64,000 nt of DNA. Source: Eleusine coracana subsp. coracana (Eukaryota > Streptophyta > Magnoliopsida > Poales > Poaceae). The translations under genes and the position numbers were made by a program. The stretch is taken from assembly GCA_032690845.1 (NCBI GenBank), contig CM064421.1, forward strand, positions 36,942,963 to 37,006,962, in the 5' to 3' direction. A model generated the notes under the pieces. That model saw nothing but the letters and a program-made list of their open reading frames with translations. It was not told the DNA's origin and ran no database searches. Below are positions 1 through 10,710 of the stretch, in pieces (the first letter of the stretch is position 1; every line of letters starts with the position of its first letter).

Positions 1-323
1 CCGGGCCGCCCGTACCCGCCGCCGCCGCCTACCATGCCGCCGCCATCGCCGGCCACCACGTCGCCGCCGTCGCCATGCTAACCAGTCGGCCCCGTTGTCC
101 CTGTCGTCTATCCCACCCGGCGTCCTCCTGCCGTCCGCGGCCACGACGACGCCATCGCCGCCGCGTCGTCCTGTAGGGTCGCGGCCACCGCCTCCGGACC
201 TCCTTCATGGCCGGGGAGAAAGAACTCGGCAACCCGAACCCCATAAAGGAATTCTCGGACCGTCGACATCGGTGTCGGCGGCTGCGGCTGTGCCTGTCGG
301 CGAGGACGAAGAAAGAGAGGAGA

Positions 324-349
324 GGGGGGGGGGGGGGGGGGGGGGGGGG
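324..349 (+). repeat. 26-base poly-G run
   Basis: A continuous run of 26 G on the plus strand, long enough to form a G-quadruplex and to cause assembly or sequencing length errors. It lies in non-coding sequence upstream of the DUF1618 frame. Confidence 0.9.
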
Positions 350-395
350 TTGCGACGTGAGGTTAGGGTCCGGATAAGCGGAGGCGATGAATCCC

Positions 396-428
396 GGCGC
401 CGCTCGTGGGCAACTGCTTGCCAGTTTC
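396..428 (+). repeat. 33-bp direct repeat, copy 1 (copy 2 at 4540-4572)
   Basis: The roughly 33-bp core containing GCCGCTCGTGGGCAAC-type sequence and ending TTGCCAGTTTCC is repeated in the same orientation about 4.1 kb downstream with one mismatch. Weak similarity extends a few bases each side. The two copies bracket the cluster of DUF1618, RRM and CHY/RING gene fragments. Confidence 0.7.
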
Positions 429-648
429 CTAATCCGATACAACTTGTCTTATTCGATCCGTATATGTTCGGTCGGCAATTGTCCGCACCGTTTACGTCCC
501 TCGACCCGCCTTCGTCCTCGCAAACCCCAAATCCCCAAATCAGCCGCCCGCCGTCCGTCGCCTCCAAAATCCACGACGGAGTTGCGGTTGTAGAAACCTT
601 AAAATCCCCAAGTCAGCCGCCACCAGTGCCACCGCCACCAAATCCACC

Positions 649-3062
649 ATGGATAATAGCCAATTCTTCTGCGCCTCCTCCTTCGATTCCCCACCCTTGT
701 CGGTCGCTGGCGCCACCACCTCTCGGTGGCGCTCGCACTCTCCTGACTTCGTCCTCCTCGACAAGGTGGCCTACCTGGCGGACCGTAGGAACGGCACCAC
801 CGCTGAAGCCTTCGGGCGCGCCGGCCAATCGGTCCAAGTCTCCTTCTGGCTTGCCGATCCGCCTGGCCTCTCCCACCTGTGCGTTCACGGCCCCGGATTG
901 AAGAAGACCGATTTTGCCGAGGAGCCCCGCATCGTCAACGCGGAGAAGAACATCGCCATCCTCCATGTCTATTTCTCCTTCGGCCCCAAAGATGACTAGT
1001 ATGAGAAGGGGCTCCGTGATTACTTCGTGTACAGAGCCCATCACCCGTCGCTCGATCTGCTCCCCAATCCATCTCCGCATACCTTCAGACACCATGAGTT
1101 CGGCCTCTTGCCCTGCGTCGGCGGCAGCCAGAACTTCCTCATTGCTGTTCTCCGTCATAAGATGGTCTGCCCCGGTGAGTACGATCTCCACGTCTTCTCG
1201 TCCGAGACGTGGACGTGGAGCACCAAGGTGGCCCTTCTGGATCCACAGACTCCTAGGACCTGGGGAAAGTACCTGATCCATGTCACTGACAAGGTGATCA
1301 CGCTCCCTAGGGATACACTGGCTTTTATTGATCTCTGGAACGGTATACTGCTGTGTCCAATGCGTGAAGATACTCCTGATCTGCGTTACATTGGGTTGCC
1401 TGAGTCGATAAGCGGAGAACGGAACACAGAGAAGAACCCCTCGGCGACCCGGAATGTCAGTTTCAGCCATGGTTTGATCAAGTTCATCGAGGTGGCATAC
1501 CGGAAAAGAACAAGTGCCCCCATGTGCAGTATCTGTATGGCCAGCACCACCATTGACACAAAGGATTACTGCAACGTCTATGATGGTTGGGATGCCGTCA
1601 CGTGGAAGAGGTCGACTTTCTCTGATCGTTGGGAAAAGGACTCTGAGTTTTGTGTTGATGACATCACAATCAACAATCCAGGCCATCTTGACGACCTAAA
1701 GAGCAACTGTTCTGGAAAATCAAAATTGGACAGGCACCTGATATTGTCTGCCCCCACCTTCAGCATGTTGGACGAGGGTGTTTGTCATATGATGTGCATG
1801 GGGAAAACCATGGCCAAAACTGCTTGGATACTTGCAATCAACATGAAAAAGAAAAGGTTGGAAACTCTGTCCTCTTTCTCTGCGGACAGAGTCAGCTACA
1901 CTTGTCCGTGCTACCATACTTGTACACTCTCAAAAAATATGAACATGGCTCCACATACCAGCGAAGGTATTCCTCTTTCATTTTTTATTGCCTGATTACC
2001 TGTACGGGTCTTTGCTTTGTTCTTGGTAATCTGGTGCAGTATAGACACTCGTGTTCGCTCCGCTAGGGTCATCTTCTAAACTTTTGAGCTGTGTGTCTAC
2101 CAGCAATGTAAATGGGGTATGCTTAGTATTGTTCAATGCATGTATAACGTCATGAGCACGCCATGAATGTGGCACCGACTCATGCTGATTAGCATTGCTT
2201 TCTCATATGTGGATGCTGATATCCTGATATAGTTCATTCACTTGTGGGGGTGGCTAAGTATTTAGCCTAAAGCACTGATGGCTGCTCTTTTGTTTGTACT
2301 GTTATCGGTTGAGTTTCTCAATGTTTTGATTTTTGAATATATGCTCTACGTTTATCAATAGTGTTGTCCCTTAAGGACTATTTTTATGAAGCTTGTTCTA
2401 ACTCCATGTGAAATACATTTCTATGTCCCTATGTGACTGCTATGAACTAAAAGATGTCTTCATGTTCTCGATGCAGCTGGTTGCAAAAGAAAAAGAAGAG
2501 ATGGCACAAAAATCTTTCCAGTTGATACAACAGTAAGTAGCTTATGTTCTTTTTTTTGGAATATGACCCTGCCACCTAATTTTCATTTTGTTGTGGTAGA
2601 TCCTCATGCATGGGTTGGATCCATATACTACTGAAGACCAGCTAAGGGACATCCTCAGTGCATTTGGAGAACTTTATGTCTTAAGAATAAGTATTCCTGC
2701 AAACCAACAATATGCAGCAGTCCAATTTGGTAGCAGGTTTTCAAATTCTCGGCCCTGCACTTTTTTAATTTGCCTGCTTTTTGATATAAAGGATTTCACA
2801 ATTTTAGTGTGTTTCAGGTCATGCGCTGAGAAGGCCATGCAATTGTTGAATGGTGCTAAATGTGGCAGGCTGAAGTTCACGTTATACTGGGGGAGTGGCA
2901 CTCCAAACGAACAGGTAGGACACTCTGTTTGATGATGCCCGTATTGCTATACATGACGATAGAGTGCTGCAACAGGATTAACTGCATTTGTCTTTGCAGG
3001 CACCCCGGCGAAACGTTAGCCAGTGGCATGGTGATGCAATCAGCTATCGCCAGTATCCATAG
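649..3062 (+). pseudogene. DUF1618 gene with in-frame stop, apparently spliced in frame to an RRM
   Basis: The first part encodes a grass DUF1618 protein of unknown function: it opens FVLLDKVAYLADRRNGTTAEA and contains YFVYRAHHPSLDLLP, typical of the family. Frame 649 runs to 1966, but a TAG at 997-999 interrupts it between the residues GPKDD and YEKGL; everything else in the frame is open. A donor at 1967 and acceptor ending 2476 continue the frame into a basic stretch (CKRKRRDGTKIFPVDTT, exon 2477-2532). Exons 2600-2736, 2818-2914 and 3000-3062 follow and encode an RRM like the third RRM of RBP45/47 (HGLDPYTTEDQLRDI, YAAVQF, AEKAMQLLNG). All junctions keep phase. A TAG at 3060-3062 ends it, although Tyr/Gly-rich sequence continues in frame to about 3173. 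It could be one chimeric gene, or a DUF1618 pseudogene next to an RBP fragment. Without readthrough the first stop leaves only 116 residues. Confidence 0.65.
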
Positions 3063-3518
3063 TGCTATGGTGCTTCCAGCTATGGTTCCGATGCTGAACG
3101 AGGGGGTCCTCATATCTATACGGATGGCAAATCCTCGGCCTATGTCTGCTACTCAGCTCAGCCACTGCAACAATAACATCAGCGCCGTCCGTCTTCATTA
3201 GGTAGAAGATAAGCCATTCATTTGTCCTAACAACTTCGGGTGTACATGACTTTGTTTTATAGTAAGATATAACACGTTTGTTGCATTCACTATTTTAATA
3301 GTTTTTTTTTTCTTTTGTTTTTCGTGTTGTCTGGCCTAACTTAACTGCTGGTTTTGTTTTACTAGGACGATGACTTATGGAATAAAGTGTCTGTCTGGAC
3401 AATTGTCACTCTTATTTATGTATCTATGGAAAAGATCTATGTATCGTTTTGGAAAAAAACAAGATGCTTCAATATTTTGGAAATACTGTAGTTAAATCCT
3501 CTTATCCACATGTCACAG
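3063..3518. other. Short intergenic stretch between the RRM and CHY/RING fragments
   Basis: AT-rich non-coding sequence. The first 110 bases still translate as an RBP45-like Tyr/Gly/Ser tail in the RRM frame, ending at a TAA near 3173. Nothing else is recognised. Confidence 0.4.
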
Positions 3519-4064
3519 TACCTGTTTGACTCATCAAAAGCCGTCAGCGTGTTACACTGTGGACACATGATTCATTTGGGATGCCTATACGAGATGAGAG
3601 GTCACCAACAGTAAGTTCAGATCTTACATACAGTATGCATTATTTGTAGTCGTAGTCTATTCCAACGAAATGTAACGCCAATCCGCGCCATCCCTTTTTT
3701 TCAGGTTCTCATGTCCTGTTTGCCTGAGGTCTGATTGTGACATGTCTGACGCATGGCAGAAGCTTGATCGAGAGGTACAAGTAGTTCTTCCCCCTGTCAC
3801 GCACTTCGTCCAGTAAATACAAACACCATCAAAGCAACTCTTGCCTCAGATTGCAGCATCGCTGATGCCAGCAATTTATCAGAAGAAGATGGTAAGAACA
3901 CTCGAGTAGGCTCTCCATCTCCATTGGATTCTTCTGTTCAAACACATTACGCTCAACAAATGTTTCAGTCATTTTTTTGTCTGCGCTCAGATATGGATCC
4001 TTTGCAACGACTGCGGGACACCCGGCAGACAAGAGGGGATCCGGCTGCGTGCTCAAGAGTTTGA
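3519..4064 (+). pseudogene. CHY/RING zinc-finger E3 ligase remnant (RZFP34/CHYR1-like C-terminus)
   Basis: Four exon-like blocks with good splice sites encode the C-terminal part of a CHY-type/RING ubiquitin ligase. Exon 3519-3610 reads YLFDSSKAVSVLHCGHMIHL. Exon 3705-3774 reads FSCPVCLRSDCDMSDAWQKL, completing RING cysteines and histidines. Exon 3850-3891 reads AASLMPAIYQKKM. Exon 3991-4064 reads IWILCNDCG. After that Cys-Gly the normal zinc-ribbon segment (about 20 residues with CPGCSSYN in homologues) is missing, and the frame shifts by one into TRQTRGDPAACSRV followed by TGA at 4062-4064, which is the family's usual terminus. The N-terminal CHY and CTCHY fingers and the first RING cysteines are absent from the window. 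It is therefore a 5'-truncated copy with an internal out-of-frame deletion and is very unlikely to encode an active ligase. Confidence 0.8.
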
Positions 4065-5089
4065 GACAAGTAGTAGAGGAAGCAATGCTTCACAACGTAT
4101 CGTCATAGCAATAAGCTGTAGCTTTGAAGGGATTGATGTATGTATATTCTGTCGAATCAGAGGTGACGGTCGTATCAGACTACCAACCATCAAACTGTGA
4201 ATGAGAATGTTCATCTCTAAAATAATTAAAGTCGATGACATAGGTTGGGCTGGATCCAGATGCTTTGTTTCCATGCGCGGACGCATTTATCCGCACGTTA
4301 TTCTATTGGGCTTGGGCTAGTATTTTTTGTTTGAGCTGTCGGCATCGGCACCCGCAGTGAGTGGATGGTTTGGGCTTGCAAGCTGCCAATGAACCGTTGA
4401 CTGATGGGTCCAGGTCTGACCGCCAGCCCCGCCACGACCGAACGGTCGAGCTCACTGTTCGCGGACCCGACGCGACGAGCACATTTCCACGTCCCGAGAT
4501 TCTAGCGCAGCGCGGGCGAACAACGCCGGCCGCGCCATGACGCGGCGCCGCTCGTGGGCAACCGCTTGCCAGTTTCCCACGAACGCCGATTCCCTCCGGC
4601 TCTGTGACCCTGACCGCAACCCACTTGGTTTGGAACGTGGCGCATGCGCCGCAAGAAACGCTCGCATCCTCTCCTCGTGGCACAGCACAGCCAGCAGTAT
4701 ATCCGTTTCGGCGCTCGCGAGGCCTCGATCGGTGGCGCCGCGCAGGACAATCGCCGAGGCGCGGCGCCGTCCCGTGCTCCAGAGTCCGAACCCCACGCGC
4801 GCCAGGTGGCCGCTGCCCCCGCCGGTGCCCGCCACGCAGGCATCCCGCCCCGCGCGCAGGAGCCTTCTCTCTTCCGTCACCCGTAACTGAAAGCTCGCCA
4901 CCCCCGTTTCGTTTCGCTTTCGAGTTTCGCTTCGGCTTCCGCCCCACCGATCCTTGGCCTCCCTGGCTCTCCCTTTCCCTTTGCTTTATTCCGTTCCTAT
5001 CGGCCGGCCACCTCCCGCACCAACCCACCACCCGGCACCCGCCCCCCGCGTCTCCGGGCGCTTCGAGGTTCTGATTCGAGCTCGAACGC
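4065..5089. other. Intergenic region and probable promoter/5' UTR of the Rab gene
   Basis: No gene recognised. From about 4430 the sequence becomes strongly GC-rich, with long antisense frames that are compositional shadows. It contains copy 2 of the 33-bp repeat (4540-4572). The CT/CC-rich stretch 4890-5089 is probably the 5' UTR of the GTPase gene starting at 5090. Confidence 0.4.
4540..4572 (+). repeat. 33-bp direct repeat, copy 2 (copy 1 at 396-428)
   Basis: Same orientation as copy 1 and one base different in the core. It lies about 520 bp upstream of the Rab start codon. Confidence 0.7.
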
Positions 5090-8000
5090 ATGGCCTCGTC
5101 GCCGGCGAGCAGCTACGACTGCTCCTTCAAGGTGCTGCTCATCGGGGACTCGTCCGTCGGCAAGAGCAGCATCCTCGTCAGCTTCGTCTCCGCCTTCCCC
5201 GCCGACGACGACATCGCGCCCACCATAGGTACGCACCGCGCCCGCGCGCCGGCGGGCTCCTCGTCCTCCTCCTCCTACCTCTCTGGATCTCGTCGATTAG
5301 TGACTTAACTCCCGTACGAGCCATGGCGGTCGCTTCCTGCGCTTGTCTCGATTAGGGGACACGACAGCAGTAAGCGAATAATTTTGTTGGTGTTGTCTCA
5401 GAGCGGAGATTAGTGTTTGGCGTGTTGCTGTTGATGAGAGAAAAGTAACGGAAACGTTTGCTGTGTGATGGTTGTTGTGCTGCTAGTGCAATTTTAGGCA
5501 AGGGAGTTGAGGACGACATCCATTTCTGGAAGTAGCTTCTCGTTGCTGTTTCAGGCATTCTGTGCTAAGATGCCGTGTTTTGAACTTCTGATCCCGTAAT
5601 ACATCTGTATTTCCTGTTATGTAACTTGGAGTAACTCTGATCACCGCAACCAAATTTCAAGTGATCATGTATGTCTGCACATTTTAATGTTGAGGTAACC
5701 CTGAACCAAGCACACAATCTGATCCGCTTGAAATGTTAGTAATTAGTAGAAAGTTAGAACAACTGGGCAGAAATTAGAGATGCGGGGGAGTTCCACCTTC
5801 TTATTCTCAGCTTTACTGATACTGTTGCTGGGAGCCAGCAACGCAGCAACTACAGACATAGGAGCTGCCTCTCTGACACAGAGGTTGCCTGTTGCTCAAA
5901 GGCTTAGGCACTACCTCTTTAAGTGCATAGCTCGAACTGCTGCTTTATAGAAAGCTATCCAGTACAATATTTTGCTATGACATGAAGGCATAGGGCCAAA
6001 GTCTCAACCTGATCTTATTGTTCACAGATAGGATAGGAAATCTTACGTTATGTCATTGTTTATTTTAGAAGGTGTAATTTTCCTTATTGTTCATAAAACC
6101 TATTACCCCTAGACTTAGTTTTCTTGTATTCTTGTGCCAGGGGTGGATTTCAAAATCAAATTCCTCACTGTCAATGGAAAGAAACTGAAACTGACAATAT
6201 GGGACACTGGTAAGTCTGTTTTTACATTTCTGATACCAGAATTAACATGTTTTCTTGTAGTATGTTTCCTATGATGTAATATTGTTTCCTCCTCGGTGAT
6301 ATTAATGGTTTGTTTTGAATAATAATATCAGCCATATCAAATTCACGTGTTTTACATACATTTTTTCAGCTGGACAGGAGAGATTTAGGACAATTACCAG
6401 TTCTTACTACAGGGGTGCTCATGGAATCATTCTAGGTACCTCGATGGCTTCGTATATACTTATATGGCCATTCGGTGATGATTTGAAGTTACAACCATTT
6501 GTCATGTCTGAGTTTATTGTTCAGACTTCTGATTATATATTGTGTGCTTATCTTACTGCTAAGGTCATTGCCTGCTTATTTGCGTGCTCTACTGTTGCAA
6601 TTGAATACTTGGCTATGTCTAACTTTAGCCATTGGCTTACTCCAATCTGGTGACCTTGTGCTTGTAACTGATCAGGAACACATTCCATGCTGGACCCATG
6701 ATGGTAGCATCCTATAGGATCTTACAGTGCATCATTTCATTGAATTTGTGGATACATTCTATTTTGACTAGGAGCTCAGTTTATTAGATTCATGTTGTCT
6801 GAACTTCCAAGATTAGCTATTATGTATTACGTTGATGCATCCTTTCCAGTATTTTGATAGGATATACTCTCTCTGATTAGCTATTAGTCATCAACATCAC
6901 ATTATATGGAACTACAGTAAAAATTTTGTTGTCATTTCCAGATTACTAAATTGGTCTCTAAATTTGGGTGGCATCTCGTTATGAGAACCCTGTATGTCTT
7001 TTGAGATTAGTGGTGAAATGCAATGTGATGACTGGTACCAACAAATTTTCAATAAAACACTTGATTGTTACAATCATTATGTTATTCTTCGCGATAAAGT
7101 GATGCAGGGTAATAAAAGAAGAGACTAACTTAATATTCCTCTTCTGCTAGTTTATGACGTCACAAAGAGGGAGAGTTTCACAAATTTGACTGATGTATGG
7201 ACCAAGGAAATAGAGTTGCACTCAACAAATAAAGAGTGTGTCAAAGTGCTTGTGGGAAACAAAGTGGACAAGGTAATACTTTCCCTGGTCAAATTCTTCT
7301 TATGTATAAACATTGATATCAGTACTTGATTCCCTTACAGAAGTGGAAGTATATTACTGTTCTGCCTATGGCATGTTTGACCAGTTCGAATAATCCACTG
7401 TGTGAACAGTAGTATTGCTTGAGCCTGATAGACAGAATCTTGATAGTGTGGCGTGTCCATGATATTGTCTTTGCTCAGAAAATTGAAGGATCAAAATTAG
7501 ATTTGTTGAACTTGGAGATCATTTGCAGGAATGGATACAGGATGAAGTGACAGTACATAGTTCTGAGATTGATGGTTCTACCTTGTAGGAGGAAGAAAGA
7601 ATGGTGACAAGGGAAGAAGGACTTGCCTTTGCTCAGGAATATGGATGTCTATTTCTCGAGAGCAGTGCTAAAACAAGACAGAATGTTGAGAAATGTTTCG
7701 AAGAGCTTGCATTAAAGGTACACCTGCACAAACCCGAAAGATATAAATCCTCTTTCCCCTTGGCTTGCCTTCTAGGAACTCCAGAAGATTTAGAATTGTA
7801 AACTTATGAATCAGTTATGTGGGTTTTTTTTTTTTTTTTGAAATCTTATGTGGGTTGTGTTGTTGAAGTAAAAGCTTGGAAACATCAGTATCTTTACTTG
7901 TTTATAACATATGTATAAATTATTACCATGTGCTCCAGAGTCGTATCCTATGGCATCCAGTGCAATATACGGTATATATAGGCCAGTTATCCAACCACGT

Positions 8001-8615
8001 TATGGCAACTAAAAGAAAAGATAGTGATACTCTAGTTGCCGTCATGCAATGGCGTATGTTTTGTATAATTTTGTTCATTTGAATATCACGGAGAGCTGAA
8101 TTTTTTTCGAGTTCCAAAAAAAAAAGGTGCCGTTTTTTTCATTGCTTATAACTTTTGTAGGTTTGATATGCATGCTCGTATGCTCATACCACTATATGCC
8201 CATTTGTGTGTCCTTTTATGGGTAGGATGCACCTGAGGTCCCTAAGCTTGCACTAGACTTCTGTCATTGAGTACTTAAAACTGAGCTGCAACACTAAGAG
8301 AATAATAGATCCAGGTGCACTTGTAAAGGACAAAAACTTCCATAATTTTGTGCCTTTTTTAGGTTGTATAGGTCTTTACTTGTTACTTAAATACCAGATC
8401 AAAACCTTGCTGAAACTGTTTGCGGCACGTAGTCTTCTTTTTGGTGCATAATGTCTCTGTTTTGTATTTTGGGCAAAACATAAGTTTCTTCTGTTAACAC
8501 GTTTCAGATTCTTGAGGTCCCGAGTCTTTTGGAGGAAGGTTCTTCAGTTGTCAAGAGGAACATTCTAAAACAGAAGCAGGAGAGTGCAAAACGAGGTGGA
8601 GGATGCTGTCAGTAG
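5090..8615 (+). CDS. RABC: Rab18-type small GTPase, RABC subfamily (six exons, 210 aa)
   Basis: Exons 5090-5228, 6141-6209, 6370-6435, 7151-7272, 7589-7717 and 8508-8615 join to 633 nt (210 aa) with intact phases and GT-AG borders. All G-motifs are present: P-loop GDSSVGKS (residues 19-26; most Rabs have Gly where the second Ser is), switch I APTIG (43-47), WDTAGQE (67-73), NKVD (128-131) and ESSAK (156-160). The tail GGGCCQ supplies the cysteines for geranylgeranylation. The VDFKIKFLTVNGKKLKLTIWD block and the EVPSLLEEGSS ending are characteristic of plant RABC, the Rab18 group, which acts as a GTP-switch on endomembranes and lipid droplets. The first ATG in the conserved frame was chosen. 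Intron 5 (7718-8507) contains two short poly-A/T insertions. No sign of disruption. Confidence 0.95.
7815..7854 (-). repeat. Micro-insertion with TSD in RABC intron 5
   Basis: The 9-bp repeat TTATGTGGG (7815-7823 and 7846-7854) flanks 22 bases consisting of a T run followed by GAAATC. On the minus strand this reads as a short 3' end with a poly-A tail. Interpreted as an extremely 5'-truncated retroposon. Confidence 0.6.
8101..8140 (+). repeat. Micro-insertion GAGTTCC-A(n) in RABC intron 5
   Basis: The repeat TTTTTTTC (8101-8108 and 8133-8140) flanks 24 bases beginning GAGTTCC followed by ten A. The same GAGTTCC-A(n) core occurs at 24036-24055, supporting a common source. The repeat is low complexity, so the TSD is weaker evidence here. 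Confidence 0.45.
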
Positions 8616-10510
8616 ATCCACTTGTTCATTCAACTCTTGATATCTAGGTTTAGCTGTCCTTGCACTGCGGCGTAAATGGTTTGTATCTAAAAATGCTCGT
8701 TGGTGCAACAATCCAAGTAAAGGGAGAATTAACCACTTGAGGTTTTGGTGTGACAGTGTGAGCTGATCTGTACAGCTTTTCCTGACGTGGCAAGTTGGTT
8801 TGCTCTTGTGATGAGACACTCAGCTGATCACTTCCGTAATTGTATGGGTGGAAGTGTATGGCTGTTTCATTGCAGCGGGGCTTTAGGTATGGGCGTCCTG
8901 CGGTAATGTGAAATGTTAATAACTTAAGATACATTGGTCCTATAGTGAATTGTACAGTTAGTTATATTTCAGTTGTGGGTTGTGCTTGAGCTAATGTTTT
9001 CAATTTCTTTAGCTCTATCTTTGCCACTAGTAACCATAAATAGAGGCATAGAGCGATGGTTTTACGTAGAAAAGAAAAGGAAGAGAGGAATGGCTTGTAT
9101 TACTAAGTTTTCAGTCGTCTTTGAGACCATTGCTCTCTGTTTAGTTTGCAGTATTACCGTAGCAGGACAGGTGCTTCACATTTTTTGTTCCTCCAATGAG
9201 GATGATTCTTCTATGATCAGTTATCCACCTAGAGTTCTGATGGAGGATGCAGATCCTTTACTTGAAGCTGAAACCTTGCTGTGTAATGCAGTCAGACTCC
9301 ATTTTCCTATCATTCAAATTTCAAACCATCGCATGCATAGTTTGTACAATTATTGCGTTTAATCATGCATATATGCACTTGGCCATCTGTTGATCTGCTG
9401 TGCGTTGCTGGTTTTGCGAGGGGACGACCCGATGATGATCATGACAGACAGAGCGCCCCCAGAGCAATGCACGTGACGTGACGATGCTGCAGGTACCATC
9501 ACCGCTGTTTCTTTTGCACGGAAGTGCTTCGGAAAGGACAATCCCGTATCCTCCGCCGGATCAAGTCGATCTCACAATTTCAACAGTTTGAGAATTGAGA
9601 TCATTGTGAGCGAGAAAACTCACGAGTGGCAAGAAAAATTGAACTCTGACGCATTCTTTGCTGATATATGACTAGTCCAGCTGTTCCTTTCTCAACACTG
9701 CTTCTAGGCAAACAGAAGGTCGCCCCAAAGCCTCTTTCGTGAACGCGCCATTATGCATAGTCAGACAAGGAAAAGGGTACGCAGTTAGCGAAAACTGAAG
9801 GGACAAGGAAGGACCGAGCTATACCTCATGGTGATGGCTAGCAGCCAATGTGCTTCACGCAAAAGAGGTTAGCAGAACAATGACTGGATCTGGATGATAT
9901 ATCCATCACAGTCGTTTCCCTTTCTACCCAGGAGAGAGAGAACAGTGCGGGATCGTCCAACTCCAACTCAGCCCGATCGGCTGGTCTCCGCAGTAGGCAG
10001 CAAAATCATGGCGACATCGTCCCTGTTTTTTGTCTGGACACAGGGACCGGGGACGGCATCAAACAAGGTGAGGTGGGTCAGTGCTTGGGCGGGCCGTGGC
10101 CACGCTGGCCTGCCCACAATTTTTGGCGCGGGATCCACTGATCCAGCGCTGCAGGCGCACAGTCATTTCAGGGAGGGAGTCAGGGGAGAGGGTCCGATGG
10201 CACCTGATCATTGGATGCACTCGAGTGGTATGGTAGTAGCTACGTCTACATGCTATGCTGCGTCCAGCAACTTGCAAGATACGCCCGCCGTGCTCAGCTT
10301 TGCCGCGAATGACTTGGCAAAGTATGACCGGGTGCCACGCGAGGCAACCCCTGAACATAGTTCCACCCAGCGGCGAAGCTAGACTGAGACATAGGGTGGT
10401 GCCTATATGGTATTTATGTCTATTTTTTTAAAAAGAAATTACCTTATTCTAATAAGTTTTTTAATGTAAAATCTTATGCTTAGCCTGATGCCAGTATATC
10501 AGGGTAGCAT

Positions 10511-10533
10511 AACCACTGGCGACGCCAGTGGTT
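10511..10533. repeat. Perfect 10-bp inverted repeat (hairpin)
   Basis: AACCACTGGC, a 3-base spacer GAC, then GCCAGTGGTT: a perfect 10/10 inverted repeat. Function unknown; it could be a hairpin or an operator-like dyad. Confidence 0.7.
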
Positions 10534-10643
10534 CCACCACTTGAAGTGATTGTCCTTTTCGGGGAATCGGCAGGATGCTTCAGATAGAATGTTACAGAAA
10601 CCACGGTCCAGACCGATGAACGCAACGCCACACATGCATGCGT

Positions 10644-10710
10644 GGGTTCGTAACACGTGTGTGTTGGGAAAATTGCATTGTGTTTGGTAAGGGGGTTCGT
10701 AACACGTGTG
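10644..10710. repeat. Duplicated 18-mer containing ACACGTGT
   Basis: GGGTTCGTAACACGTGTG occurs at 10644-10661 and again at 10693-10710, with 31 bp between. Each copy carries the palindromic G-box/ABRE-like core ACACGTGT. It lies about 2.3 kb downstream of the 3' end of TIP1;1 and about 2 kb past RABC, so a regulatory role is only a guess. Confidence 0.5.

Larger units (their letters stand above)
1..648. other. GC-rich leader/intergenic stretch upstream of the DUF1618 frame
   Basis: No gene is recognised here. The sequence is GC-rich, with many CCG/CCA triplets and an uninterrupted run of 26 G at 324-349. Open frames exist on both strands, but their proline/arginine-rich translations look like shadows of base composition. 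A segment near 396-428 recurs almost exactly at 4540-4572, upstream of the Rab gene (see the repeat entry). It may hold the promoter and 5' UTR of the DUF1618 frame that starts at 649, but no clear TATA box was identified. Confidence 0.4.

Noticed and set aside
613..1686. Long open frame (357 codons) on the minus strand
   Set aside because: It is antisense to the DUF1618 frame, has no recognisable domain, and is explained by the codon composition of the sense gene.
4303..5091. 262-codon minus-strand frame with Arg/Gly-rich translation
   Set aside because: Shadow of a GC-rich promoter/5' UTR; no domain and several overlapping open frames in other phases.
8973..9362. 129-codon frame starting MWVVLELMFSISLALSLP
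   Set aside because: A hydrophobic N-terminus looked like a signal peptide, but there is no family resemblance, no splice structure and AT-rich random-like content.
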